Shown here in pieces: positions 1 to 10,469 of a stretch of 64,000 nt of DNA (position 1 is the stretch's first letter; each line of letters starts with the position of its first letter). Origin of the DNA: Symbiodinium natans (lineage: Eukaryota; Sar; Dinophyceae; Suessiales; Symbiodiniaceae); NCBI GenBank assembly GCA_905221605.1, contig CAJNDS010002457.1, positions 186,001-250,000 of the forward strand, given 5' to 3'. The translations under genes and the position numbers were made by a program. The notes under the pieces were generated by a model. It searched no databases, was not told the DNA's origin, and saw nothing but the letters and a program-made list of their open reading frames with translations.

Positions 1-53
1 AATGCAGGCACTGACGATGAGGCCCGGGGGGGCTTGGGAGCGTAGATGGATGC

Positions 54-504
54 CCATAGCACGGCTTGCTCCGGCGCAGGGTCGGATCAAGATGGTCGGC
101 GGCGGCCTCGGAGCTGTGGGAAAGTTAGCCAAATGTGGCGGGGACGGCGCTGGCAGGTGACATGCTGTCGGCGCTGGTCGAGCTGCAGCTGAAGGACAAA
201 GACCTCTTGAAAGCAGACGCTCGCCCACGTTGTGTTATGGAGGGTGCCTGCCGTTCAGGATCCCTGTTTGATTTTCTTTTGGCAACCCAGAAAGCCGAGG
301 CCATCGATGTAATCAAGAAGCAGCTAGGCAATCTACAGGACGATCAGGCCAGGCTGTTCATTGAAGTCGTCTCCATAGCACGGGTTGCTCCGGCACAGGG
401 TCGGATCAAGATGGTCGGCGGCGGCCTCGGAGCTGTGGGAAAGTTAGCCAAATGTGGCGGGGACGGCGCTGGCAGGTGACATGCTGTCGGCGCTGGTCGA
501 GCTG
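54..504 (+). repeat. 132-bp direct repeat pair (54-185 and 373-504)
   Basis: Positions 54-185 and 373-504 are almost identical and lie 319 bp apart. Both copies end in the same short coding-like stretch (MLSALVEL). The first copy continues into an open frame to 479; the second leads into the coding-like stretch before the CR-like gene. This looks like a local tandem duplication of the 5' end of that gene. Confidence 0.85.
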
Positions 505-910
505 GATGCAAAGAGTGTGATGAGGTCAGCTCTTCAGGATGCGGATGTCATAACGGTCGCTCGGCCGCACGCTTTATGTCCTTGCCGATCGCAGTCTGAG
601 CCGTGGTTGCCGCCTGGCCCAGGTGTTTGAGCAGGCCTGCAACGCAACCAGGAGCGATGTGAACAGCTACGGGCCAAAGCAAGTAGCTGCATGGATTGCG
701 GCAAAACTGGTTTCTGCCAAGTACGACGCTTCGGAGATCCAACAGGCCAGGGGTGTAAATTTCGTTTGTACCATCCATTCTTTTTCCTTGTTACAGGCAC
801 TTGCGAAGCTGACTGGGATGTTGAGTGAACAGCTGCTCGAAGTCACGCAAGATGAGTTCGAGAGCCAGTACAATCTAGAGGCTGCGAAAGCTAAGTTCCT
901 GTTCAATGCG
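481..910 (+). CDS. 5' coding part of the CR-like gene (candidate exons)
   Basis: Coding-like sequence leads toward the NTPase gene that starts near 1035. From 481 the frame reads MLSALVELDAKSVM. It must shift by one base near 570 to continue as TLYVLADRSLSRG and on to FLFNA at 910. A 51-bp in-frame segment at 746-796 has GC-AG ends and is flanked by the 6-bp direct repeat ACAGGC, so it may be a very short intron. A GC-AG segment at 911-1034 would join this frame to the NTPase frame (FLFNA then ALTFRDL). The one-base shift near 570 may be a real frameshift, in which case the N-terminus of this copy is decayed. No domain is recognised here. Confidence 0.4.
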
Positions 911-1037
911 GCTCAAGGCTTAAGCGACCCTTCGGCCACTCTGGCATGCACTAGTCACGCTTCTTTTGGCGGGCCTGTTTTGTGGTCAGTGTCACGCCAG
1001 TTGGCATGTTTCACGGCAACCCGTGCCCTGAAAGGCA

Positions 1038-3023
1038 TTGACCTTTCGCGACCTCGTGAACGACAGCAGCTATCCAGAGTTCAAATACCAGCATGTTTGG
1101 GTGTACAGGCTCCTAACAGACATACCAAAATGTGGTTACATTGAAGATGCGCAGCTGTTGAAGAGCACAGTCGCCGGCGAAGTGGTGGATGTGGCAATCG
1201 GCATGAGGAAGGGCAAGCGCTGTATTCCCGTCTTCTATGGTGAAAGTGGCAGCGGGAAGACCCTGCAGTCTCAGCTTGCGCCGGCTCTGAAGTTACGCAA
1301 TAATTCGTGCATAGTTCGCGTCTTCAGCAAGACAATTGACGATGACGATCCAATCCTCGACGACATCAGGACACTACACCTGCACCAGGACATTGATAGT
1401 CGCAATGCCTTGTGTAAGAATTGGACTCTCAACGTGCTCTTTGCGCAGATCAAGGATGCTTTTGGGCAACATGAAGAGGTGGTTGAAGCATGGTTTGGCA
1501 ATTCAAGCCGGAACAAACAAGACCTTGGCACCATCGTGTTTGTCATTGATGAGGTTAGCAAGTGCATAGAACTGGCTCGCGGCATCTCTGCAGTGCAAGG
1601 TCAAATTTACTCGACGCTAGAGAAGGAGTATTGCATATCTGCTCAGCTTGTCATGGCTGGAACGGCTGCTGCATACATTCTGGGGACTCCAGGTACAAGT
1701 AAGCTCAGTTCTGATCCAAAAGGGGTTTGCTTGACGCATGTTGGCGTTGTCAGGGGCACGACATACCTCAACAGGCTGCTGACACACGAGTTGGACAAGA
1801 ACACGGGCGTGCACTTGAAGGACTTGCAAGTCGCGTCCCTGCGCCCATACCTTAGCAACGCCCGAACGGCATGGTTCCTGATTGAAATGCTGCGCCATTT
1901 CACTTGGGCGCCAAAGGAGGTCAGCCCCAAGAGTGCAGTCTCAATTTGGAAGCGCTACCCAGCAGCCACGGGCTGCTACGTGCCCTTGATGTACAGAACA
2001 ACGAACGGCTTGCAGCGATTGAAGACTCCTCGAGATCGGGAAAACATTGCCAACCGGGCGCTCAAACTTTTGATGCACACCGACCTTCTGTCACCAGACA
2101 CGATGCCGACGCTTCAGGAAGCTGTAGAGTGTGTAAGCCTCGGGCTGTGCAACGTTTCAAGCTATAGCCAAGCCCAAGGTATGCTTGAGCAAGATCCGCG
2201 AAGCAAGACGTATCGGGATCACCTGATTTTCGAGTCTTCACCTGCTTTGGCACACATGCTGTTGGCAGCTTTCGATGTGCCCGAGGTGGTCCCGCAGGAC
2301 GGGGATTCGCTGGAGGCGGTCATAATGGAGGCGGAAAGACGCTTCTCAGAGGTGCTGACGGGCCGGAAGGCCATCGCTTTGACTCTACCACATGCGCTGC
2401 CTCCGCAATTGAACCAGCTGAACATGCCAGGCGTGCCACAAGAACAATTTCAGGAGGTTCTGGCAGCTTTGAATGCCAGCCAGACGGTGGTGCTGCGCAA
2501 CGGGCCCAATGCCCAAGGTGCCGACATAATTGTTCTTCGGAGGAGGCATGGAAGCACTTTGCCCTTGGTTCGCCTGATACAGGCGAAAAACAGGAAGAGC
2601 AAAGCAGACATGCTTCCAGTGATTTCAACACTGGGAGTCACATGCAACAACTCTACACATAGGCGTGCCGCCTTCTCTCGAGCCGAAGAAGTTCTTGGAT
2701 GGCTGTGCCTACTTGTGTCAGAGCAAGCTGGCCCTAATGCGTTCAGCCTTGGGAAGTTCAGTCAGCCCAGGACTGCTGTTGACGTCAGCGTCGAACTGGT
2801 GCTTGTGGAGAGCATCCCCCGCAACGAGACTCTTCCTACTTTGAGTCGACCAGCGTTTTTGCAACAGACTCCTACGTTCCTGCTGAGGAGTTTGCAACAT
2901 TTGGCTCCGTTTCCAACACATCTCGCGCGCCCCAATAGCAACTATGCTGCGCAAAAGAAGTGGGCAAGGAGGAAGAGGTCGAGAAAGCCGTCGGCAAAGA
3001 AAATATCAGCAAGCAAACGATAG
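1038..3023 (+). CDS. CR (Crinkler/RHS)-like P-loop NTPase with C-terminal REase-type nuclease domain
   Basis: Open frame of 661 codons with no visible intron. Counting from 1038, a Walker A motif GESGSGKT lies at residues 68-75 and a Walker B strand IVFVIDEV ends in D171-E172, as expected for a STAND/AAA-like NTPase. Near the C-terminus GADIIVL (D496) followed by LIQAKN (Q515, K517) matches the D...QxK core of PD-(D/E)xK nucleases. This NTPase-REase order is known from the Crinkler/RHS class of eukaryotic effectors and transposon-associated proteins (Zhang, Burroughs and Aravind described the class). The tail after residue 625 is rich in K and R. The true start is probably upstream, because the frame is open before 1038 and a GC-AG intron can be drawn there. 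The exact role in this organism, such as conflict protein, mobile-element partner or secreted factor, cannot be told from sequence. Confidence 0.65.
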   Translation: MTFRDLVNDSSYPEFKYQHVWVYRLLTDIPKCGYIEDAQLLKSTVAGEVVDVAIGMRKGKRCIPVFYGESGSGKTLQSQLAPALKLRNNSCIVRVFSKTIDDDDPILDDIRTLHLHQDIDSRNALCKNWTLNVLFAQIKDAFGQHEEVVEAWFGNSSRNKQDLGTIVFVIDEVSKCIELARGISAVQGQIYSTLEKEYCISAQLVMAGTAAAYILGTPGTSKLSSDPKGVCLTHVGVVRGTTYLNRLLTHELDKNTGVHLKDLQVASLRPYLSNARTAWFLIEMLRHFTWAPKEVSPKSAVSIWKRYPAATGCYVPLMYRTTNGLQRLKTPRDRENIANRALKLLMHTDLLSPDTMPTLQEAVECVSLGLCNVSSYSQAQGMLEQDPRSKTYRDHLIFESSPALAHMLLAAFDVPEVVPQDGDSLEAVIMEAERRFSEVLTGRKAIALTLPHALPPQLNQLNMPGVPQEQFQEVLAALNASQTVVLRNGPNAQGADIIVLRRRHGSTLPLVRLIQAKNRKSKADMLPVISTLGVTCNNSTHRRAAFSRAEEVLGWLCLLVSEQAGPNAFSLGKFSQPRTAVDVSVELVLVESIPRNETLPTLSRPAFLQQTPTFLLRSLQHLAPFPTHLARPNSNYAAQKKWARRKRSRKPSAKKISASKR

Positions 3024-3887
3024 AGGACAGTGTTGTCGCTCTTGCATAGAGCATCATTCGAAAAAGCTGCGTCCTATTGCTGGTGTGGCATTGAGTAAAT
3101 CTTCTTGGTCATCGCTCAAGAGCCTGCATGTTGCCTTGTTCCTTCGAGCATGTGCTGGTTCGGAGCTGGCGATTGCATGATTTTCACTGAGGTCCCAGCG
3201 GGATGCTGTCATCCAGAATGTGGTGCGAAGCAGCCGTTAGTTGCAGGCATGAATTGCCCTGTTGCCCCTGCTAGGAGATTCTCGTCAATAGATGGGCATG
3301 CGACCAAAATGCTTGGTTGAGGCTACTGAGCCACCGGCATGGAATGCACATATAGCCGTTTTCCCTAGCTTCTAGAAAAACACGTTTCTGCAGGGGCGTG
3401 GATTTCGGAAATGCAATTGCGGCGCGCAGCGACCCATTTCCAGCTCGGCAACTAGAATGCTGCAAGACGCTCCGCAAAGCTTCAGAAAGAAGGGTCTCTT
3501 GCGAGGCCTGCTGCGGGCGCGCAGAAGTGCAATTAAAAAGCCTTCAGCAAGAGAGAGAGACGAGGGCTTTCAGTGATGCATGGCAGCGGCCTAGAAACTC
3601 GTCACTGCTCCTAAACCCTAAACGTTGGTATTTTTTGTTCTGCATGTTCGTGCTGGATTTTCGCATGATTTTGGCATGACTTTGCTTGATTTTCGCATAG
3701 TTTTTTGGCATGTTTTTTTTTTGTGCGCGTTTTTTGCTAGAGTGCTTGGGCCGCGCTCGCTCCCTCGAAGCGTCGGTGCATCAAGCAGCAGCAGCAGGCC
3801 ACGCCAAAGGAGACAAACGGCTACTGCATCTTAGCAAGGCAGCACACGTCCTGACACAAGGAGGTAGTGTCCGACTGCCGGGCGCCA
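3024..3887. other. Intergenic stretch, no gene seen
   Basis: No frame in this stretch looks coding and no RNA gene is evident. A single CCCTAAACCCTAAA piece lies near 3610, and a T-rich run lies near 3711. Confidence 0.5.
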
Positions 3888-4260
3888 CAGAGGTTTCAGG
3901 GTTTAGGGTTTAGGGTTGGCAGGCTCTGAGGCAGCGAGGTCTGATGTCAGGAGGGCCCTGCGCTGTCTACCACCCTTAAACCCCCCTTCCTGTAACTCTG
4001 AGTACCCTGTGTCCCCTCTCGCCGCTCAGGTTCCTCTTCGACGTCGTCGCTGCGAGTCGGACGCCGCAGAGGTTCAGGGTTTAGGGTTTAAGTTGGTAGG
4101 CAAGGGGCTCCGAGGCAGCTGGTCAGTGTGCGCCCAGGAGTGCCCTGTGCTGCCCTTCCTCCCCTCCCCGCTGTAACTCTAGAGTGCCCTGCGCCCCATC
4201 CCCCTCCCGGACCCCCGGGGCCCCTTCGTGTGGTCAGGTTCGACATCGTGTTCGTCTTCT
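3888..4260 (+). repeat. Degenerate tandem duplication of about 180 bp with telomeric pieces
   Basis: Two diverged units (about 3888-4063 and 4064-4260) each start with a CAGAGG...TTTAGGGTTTAGGG segment. Each then carries GGCAGGC/GGTAGGC, GAGGCAGC and CTGTAACTCT blocks in the same order. No coding is seen. Confidence 0.65.
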
Positions 4261-4351
4261 CGTTCGACATCTTCGACAAGAGGCAGGGTTTCGGGTTTAG
4301 GGCTGTCTTTGTGATGTTGTGTGATGGTAACGTAATCGTGGCTCTAAGGCG

Positions 4352-4903
4352 CGGGAGGGCAGGTGAAACCCGGGAGGGGGGCGGGAGGGCAGGTGAAACC
4401 CAGGAAGGGGGGGCGCAGGAGGGCAGGTGAAACCCAGGAAGGGGGCCGCGGGAGGGCAGGTGAAACCCAGGAAGGGGGGCACAGGAGGGCAGGTGAAACC
4501 CGGGCAGGGGGCGCAGGAGGGCAGGTGAAACGCGGCAGGGAGGCGCAGGAGGGCAGGTGAAACCCAGGAAGGGGGCGCAGGAGGGCAGGTGAAACCCGGG
4601 AAGGGGGCGCAGGAGGGCAGGTGAAACCCGGGTGAAACCCGGCAGGGGGCGCAGGAGGGCAGGTGAAACCCGGCAGGGGGCGCAGGAGGGCAGGTGAAAC
4701 CCGGCAGGGGGCGCAGGAGGGCAGGTGAAACCCGGCAGGGGGCGCAGGAGGGCAGGTGAAACGGAGGGCAGGTGAAACGCGGCAGGGGGCGCAGGAGGGC
4801 AGGTGAAACCCGGCAGGGGGCGCAGGAGGGCAGGTGAAACGCGGCAGGGCGGCGCAGGAGGGCAGGTGAAACGCGGCAGGGGGCGCAGGAGGGCAGGTGA
4901 GGG
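4352..4903 (+). repeat. 31-bp minisatellite A, about 18 units
   Basis: Tandem units of about 31 bp, core GGAGGGCAGGTGAAACCC followed by a G-rich spacer (GGCAGGGGGCGCA). Units vary in the spacer. Long proline-rich open frames on the minus strand here are products of the repeat, not genes. Confidence 0.95.
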
Positions 4904-4924
4904 TAAAAGGGGATGGTTTTCAGC

Positions 4925-5676
4925 TCCTCGCGGGCGGTTGGGGTTTCACCTGGGCTCCTGACGGGCGGTTGGGGTTTCACCTGGGCTCCTGACGGGCGGT
5001 TGGGGTTTCACCTGGGCTCCTGACGGGCGGTTGGGGTTTCACCTGGGCTCCTGACGGGCGGTTGGGGTTTCACCTGGGCTCCTGACGGGCGGTTGGGGTT
5101 TCACCTGGGCTCCTGACGGGCGGTTGGGGTTTCACCTGGGCTCCTGACGGGCGGTTGGGGTTTCACCTGGGCTCCTGACGGGCGGTTGGGGTTTCACCTG
5201 GGCTCCTGACGGGCGGTTGGGGTTTCACCTGGGCTCCTGACGGGCGGTTGGGGTTTCACCTGACGGCTCCTGACCTGGGCGGGCGGTTGGGGTTTCACCT
5301 GGGCTCACCTGGGCTCACCTGGGCTCCTGACGGGCGGTTGGGGTTTCACCTGGGCTCCTGACGGGCGGTTGGGGTTTCTCCTGACGGGCGGTTGGGTTTC
5401 ACCTGGGCTCCTGACGGGCGGTTGGGGTTTCACCTGGGCTCCTGACGGGCGGTTGGGGTTTCACCTGGGCTCCTGACGGGCGGTTGGGGTTTCACCTGGG
5501 CTCCTGACGGGCGGTTGGGGTTTCACCTGGGCTCCCTGACGGGCGGTTGGGGTTTCACCTGGGCTCCTGACGGGCGGTTGGGGTTTCACCTGGGCTCCTG
5601 ACGGGCGGTTGGGGTTTCACCTGGGCTCCTGACGGGCGGTTGGGCTTTCACCTGGGCGGTTGGGGTTTCACCGGGG
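4925..5676 (+). repeat. 31-bp minisatellite B, about 24 units, inverted relative to A
   Basis: Tandem units of 31 bp with core GGGTTTCACCTGGGCTCCTG, mostly identical. The reverse complement carries AGGTGAAACCC preceded by CAGGAG, the same core as array A. The two arrays are therefore related and arranged head to head across a spacer of about 20 bp. Confidence 0.95.
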
Positions 5677-5688
5677 CTCCTACCCTTA

Positions 5689-5975
5689 GAGGCCCTTCAC
5701 TGCCTCCCTAAACCCTCAGCAGGAACCCTTCACTGCCCTCCAAGCCTTGAGCAGGACCCTTAGAGGCTCTTCACTGCCTCAGCAGGGAGCCTTAGAGGCC
5801 CTTCACTGCCCTCCAAGCCTTGAGCAGGGAATCCCCAGCAGTAGAGACCCTTCACTGCCCTCCAAACCTTGAGCAGGGACCCTTAGAGGCCCTTCACTGC
5901 CCTCCAAGCCTTGAGCAGGACCCTTAGAGACTCTTCACTGCCCTCCAAGGCTTGAGCAGGGACCCTTAGAGACCA
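5689..5975 (+). repeat. 41-42-bp minisatellite C, about 6-7 units
   Basis: Imperfect tandem units built from CCCTTAGAGGCCCTTCACTG and CCTCCAAGCCTTGAGCAGG. It follows array B directly. Confidence 0.9.
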
Positions 5976-6209
5976 CAAGGAAGGTCTAGATATGCTTTTT
6001 GACGCCTCAAACAACTCGATCTCTACCCAGTCTCTACCACAGTCTCCCTAAATCAGGCGGACTCGACCCAATCAATCGAAGAAACTCCGACCCCGCCAGG
6101 CCACACCATGGCCCAAAAGATTTTACGCGCATTTTACGGGCACTTTTGACCCTTCTAAAAGCCAGCCCTAAGCCCTCAGGACCGCCTTTTCGAACGAGTT
6201 CCCGCCAAA

Positions 6210-7502
6210 TCAGGGAAGAAGGACTTGCCCCCACAACCAAACAGCCAGAGGCCACGCCACAACAGAGGCCAGTTTTGAAACACAGATACAAGAGAGAGCT
6301 AGGTGGTTGTGCTGATCATCAGACAGCAGCAGGGCAATTGTGAGGTTGACGGACTGCATTGCTTTGGTCTTGCCCGTATTGGTACGAAGCTTCCTAGGGG
6401 CGGTGAACACACCAGGGTAGGTCGTGTCACGACTGCCTTCGCTCAGAGTGACCAGCAACGCAGTGCCCTTGCGGGTACTTTGCCGGCGACAGCAAACCAC
6501 ATTCTGCGTCTGTCAGAAACTTCTGCCAATTCTGGTGTGAGAAGAGTGCCTGTTGCCCTTGGACAGACCCGATAAAGAAGGTCGATAGGCCACGTATTGG
6601 CTCCTGGCTTCACGGCAGTGGGTGTGGTGGCGCGTTTGACGGCTGCCTGCTCCGGGCAGTGATACTGCTTCGAAGGCTCCTCCTCAACCTCTGCTTCTAA
6701 TGCCATGGCTTTGAACTGGCAGCCAAGCATATCAACGAGGCGCTCAAGTGGCAGGAGGGGAAGCCACATGTCTAACACCAGTTTCATCGTGGGACCAAGC
6801 TCATGGTAGGGCTGTGGCAAGTCAGTCAGGTGAGGCTTGGCCTCCTGCAATAGGATGCCCGTGCACGCACCTCTCAATTCTATGATTCCCCGATTAGTCG
6901 CAGACGCTCGCCAGTGACCATACCAACGGCCGCCCGCAGAGGCAGTATTCCATCAGAGGTGGGTTCAGGGAAGTTCTGATCAGTCTCCAAAGCCGCGTAA
7001 TGTCAGAGGCGTCTTCCTGCGCTGGCGGGCGGTCCGCGTTCCATGCGTGGAGCTGCCGTCTGGCATCCCTGGCGGTCTTAGCAAGTGCATGTGGGCAGGT
7101 TCTCTTGTGCTCCGGCTTCGGCAGGCGTCGAAGGTGGAGGCGCTGAGGAAGAGGGGATCCGCTTCCCTGCTTGCATCTTGATCTATGCCCACCTGCGGAG
7201 AGGGACGAGGGGAGCAGGAGGGCGGGGGAGAGCACCCGGCATGAGAGTTCTGGGTTGACTTGGCATTGGAGCCTGAAAGGGCGAGGGAGGCAGGGCTGCC
7301 TTCCGGCAACTGCGCAAGACCACGGGGGGCGCGGGGAGGGAGTAACCGCGCTGGCAGGCGGTGCACACACAGGTGCAGCCAGCACACGACCCGCAAGGGC
7401 GCTGCGATGTGGTATGTTGCCTGTGCCTGGCCGCCCTGTGAGCAATATCGAATTGCTGTCACGCAAAAAGGCAGAGCATTCTAACCGTAGGAGGTGCTGC
7501 AC
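6210..7502 (-). CDS. Unknown minus-strand coding segments, probably spliced or decayed
   Basis: Several minus-strand frames have coding-like composition but do not join into one frame: 7502-6894 (for example ITRLWRLIRTSLNP near its end), 6877-6443 (for example LGPTMKLVLDMWLPLLPL) and 6500-6210 (SEGSRDTTYPGVF). They lie just downstream of the spliced minus-strand gene at 7481-8583 and may be its 3' exons or a second gene. No domain is recognised. Splice sites could not be fixed, and several one-base shifts would be needed if there are no introns, so decay is possible. Confidence 0.35.
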
Positions 7503-8583
7503 CTTTCTTGGGAAGCAGTGGCTCCAGCCCGTTGCATCCGCCTCAGTGGGTAGATAATTCCTGCTTGCATGGGCTTGGTCATCGCTATATCGCTAGTCCC
7601 AGCAGTGGTCCAATCAGGGTCGGTCAGCAGCTGGGGCCACACTACGTGCTCCGGGTCCTTGCCGATGACAACCTGCTGGACCGTAAGGCCAGGAGCCCAT
7701 GAGTACTGTGTGCGGTTGTAGCCTTTGAACACCGTGAAGCGCGAGTCTTCTGATCGGCATTCGACAACTGGGGGTACCCGGGTATTGCCTCGCACCGAGT
7801 GGCCATGCCGCAGATTGCGCTGGAAGACTTCCACGTCCTGGCGTCCGCCATAGATCAGCACTTGCGTGGCTGCGGTGGTCGGGGCAGGCAGAGGGTAGAG
7901 TAGACAGATGGGGCCCATACACACACATTTGTCGCTTTCTGTGCTCTAGGGTGATTTGCGCCTGTGTATCTGTTTGTTTGTTTTCATCTCGCTTACCGTA
8001 GCATCGGATTCTGCAGTCTTCGGTGATCGCAGCCATGGAGCCTACGCGTGTCAGCATCATGTGCTGCAAGCCGGGTCGCATGTGCTTCAGGTCTTTGTTG
8101 CTAAGCGGGGCCAACTTACCGCGCGCCAGCTGACCATATTGAGCTCGGCAGGGAGATGTGAGGGCTCACATCACGTTTGGCCGCCTGCAAGAGAGCAACG
8201 ATCTCCATGGCATAGACTGCTTTCGTCCAGTCCGAGCCGTCAGGCAACATCCAGGCAGGTGGGGAACCAGCCTGGCCCGCTGCGGGCCAAGCGCAAGAGA
8301 GAATGGCCCGCTTGAAGGCAAGATTGCTCCACAGATGCTCAATGGCTCCTTGCCAGGGTAGCGGGTAATGGTTTTCCACGTAGAAGTGTCCACAGCCTGG
8401 AAGGAGCAATACCACCGCATTGGCTTCGCCACAGTCAGCATTCGGCCGCGACACCACAAAAGGGAGCGCCGCGTTGCCATGGCGGACGGTGTGCCATGTG
8501 TTGTCTCGTCCAGCGATGAGCGGCGGGGCAACGAGAGTAGGCGGCTGCTGAGTCTCGAGACCAAGGGGTTCACGAACTGCCAT
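7481..8583 (-). CDS. Spliced minus-strand gene of unknown function
   Basis: Three coding segments can be joined: 8583-8120, 8100-7997 and 7869-7481. The second junction is a clear GT-AG intron (7996-7870, 127 nt, donor GTAAGCGAG, acceptor CCGCAG) that keeps the frame exactly. The first junction needs removal of only 19 nt (8119-8101), which starts GTAAGT, ends CTTAG and also keeps the frame. It is either an extremely short intron or a frameshift. The protein has stretches such as HFYVENHYPLPWQGAIEHLW and FTVFKGYNRTQYSWAPG that look like a folded protein, but I recognise no family. The start is open; a Met at 8583 or further upstream is possible. Confidence 0.5.
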
Positions 8584-8791
8584 GGCGCAAAGGAGCAGCT
8601 ACCTACCCGGTACACGGGGGGCAAGGGAGAGGAAGACTGGGCAGTCTTGCCTGAGAGCCAGTAACAGAAGAAAAACACATCGCGAGAAAGCTAGGTTTTC
8701 TGCACCGCAGCCCTTGCGAGCAGTGTGTGGCAAGAAGAGTCGCAAATACTGACGCGGCAGCAACTTGGTTTTTTTTTAACATCCACGAGGC

Positions 8792-9713
8792 CTAGAGTTC
8801 GGAGTCACTATCTTCCTGGGCAGTCTCCTCAAGCAGATGCATCGTCTCGTCATCAAGATGCTCAAGAATATCGGTAGCAATGCGTTCATCAAGAAAGCCG
8901 GCTACCCACTCCAGGATGATGGCATCGGTTTGGGGAACCGCTTCAGAGACCGCTTGTAGGAGCAGTGCGGCTCGACTATCCGTGAAGCGCCAAGCCAGCA
9001 GAAGGTGCTGCTCAAGGTGGGCTTTGATCAAGTAGCGGAAAGTCCGTCTGGCTTTGCGCAATGATGGGTCTTGCCCACTCCAAGACCGCCGTTTGTTGTG
9101 GTCCAGGCGGGCGCCTAAACATGGCAAGCAGCGCTCCATATTCCTTGGCCAATGCGTTTTGCGTTTCCAACGAGAGATCTCGCAGGTGGTGTGCCAGCCA
9201 GGCTAGATGGCCACCCACCGAATGCGCGAGCTCAGCTGCTGCGACAGCCGTGGTTATCCGTTGGTATGGTTGCCCATTGGCAGTCATAGTGCTCCTGATG
9301 CCCTGTAGAACCAAGAGCTTTGTGAGCATGATCCAGCCCGAACTGCAAGTGTAGGTGTCGCCCTCCATAATCGGCTCACCCGAAAATATTTCAAGGTGCT
9401 CATAAGGATAGCGCCGTGCCCAATCACTGTCGCCGCCTCCGTTTACAGCGGTGTAGAGACTGCCGCCGATGATCAAGGAGGCCGCCATGTCAAGCTGACC
9501 TACTACACTCCTAGAGGCAGTCGGGCGCCTGCTCACTTTGAGCCGTGGTTGTGACGAAGCCATGCGAAGGTGCACCATGCCTATAGCAAGCCTCGACATC
9601 AGCAATAAGTCTAGCACTAATGAATGTGATCCTTTTCCCGGTGGCCGCACAAAGATGTGGCAGGAAGACCTAAGAGGGGGGGAGCTCAAGCGCGTGAGTG
9701 CGGGCGCCCTCAC
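8792..9713 (-). CDS. Unknown minus-strand gene with one frame change
   Basis: Coding-like sequence runs from about 9713 to the stop at 8792. The first part (to about 9110) reads through SLETQNALAKEYGALLAMF. It then changes frame and continues as ARRTFRYLIKAHLEQHLLLA and ends in an acidic tail (EETAQEDSDSEL). Either a short intron or a frameshift lies near 9110. No domain is recognised. A CCCCC tract and two copies of a 22-nt near-palindrome lie just upstream on the minus strand. Confidence 0.45.
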
Positions 9714-10042
9714 GTACCTGAATGTTCCCCCCCCCCCCCCATCATTGAAAGGCCCATACTCAGCACTTTGCGGGGCCAGCCACAGGCCTTTGGTCGGTCA
9801 CCGAGCCGCCAGAGATGCTCCCCCAGCGTGGGCGCATTTAGTGAGGGCTCACTACTTTGAATTGAATGGGCCGGCAACCATAGCGTGCGAAAGCAGGAAC
9901 CCGCCCTGGGTCAGGTCCCAAGCAGTGTGACCTATCCGGACAGCGTCACCGGGCGATGGACGCGACCCAACTAACTGAAAACCGCGCGCGCTGGAGATCT
10001 AATGAGGCTGTAGCTGCCGTGTGAGTGCGGGCGCCCTCACGT
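9694..10042. repeat. Duplicated 22-nt near-palindrome (9694-9715, 10021-10042)
   Basis: GTGAGTGCGGGCGCCCTCAC plus GT occurs twice, 327 bp apart, and is nearly its own reverse complement. A poly-C tract lies at 9727-9741. It lies between the divergent coding segments at 9713 (minus) and 10470 (plus), so it may be a promoter-proximal element or the ends of an insertion. Confidence 0.6.
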
Positions 10043-10469
10043 GGCGTGTTGAACCTCTACAGCTCCACCCTAGCTCCAGTTGTGTCCAGACCCCGTCTCC
10101 TGTTCTGGGGGAGGAAGAGCTGGGCATTGTTCCGCATTCTCGCGACACCCAGATCAAGCAACTCAGGGACGTGGAGCCTGATCGAGAGGTGGGTACAATT
10201 CACCCGTGTCATTATTGCTACGCGCTGAGTACTAGGGAAGACAGACGCTGAAGTCACATAACGCCTGCGTGAAGTCCAAGCACCAATGATGCTGCCCCAA
10301 CGCCTGCAGACCGCGGCCACTGTCACCGCCTCGTATAAGGACGGTAGGGCAACCTCGTATTGCTCAACTCCAGGTGCCACGTGAGGGAGGCGAACATAGC
10401 GACAGCCCCACGTAGACTGATGTTGTCGCGCTGCGCCTGCCACACCAGCTCCAGGAACCGGACACCTTA

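Noticed and set aside
4297-4980. Proline/cysteine-rich 227-codon frame on the minus strand
   Set aside because: It is a translation of the 31-bp minisatellite; the unit length plus small indels keeps a frame open by chance.
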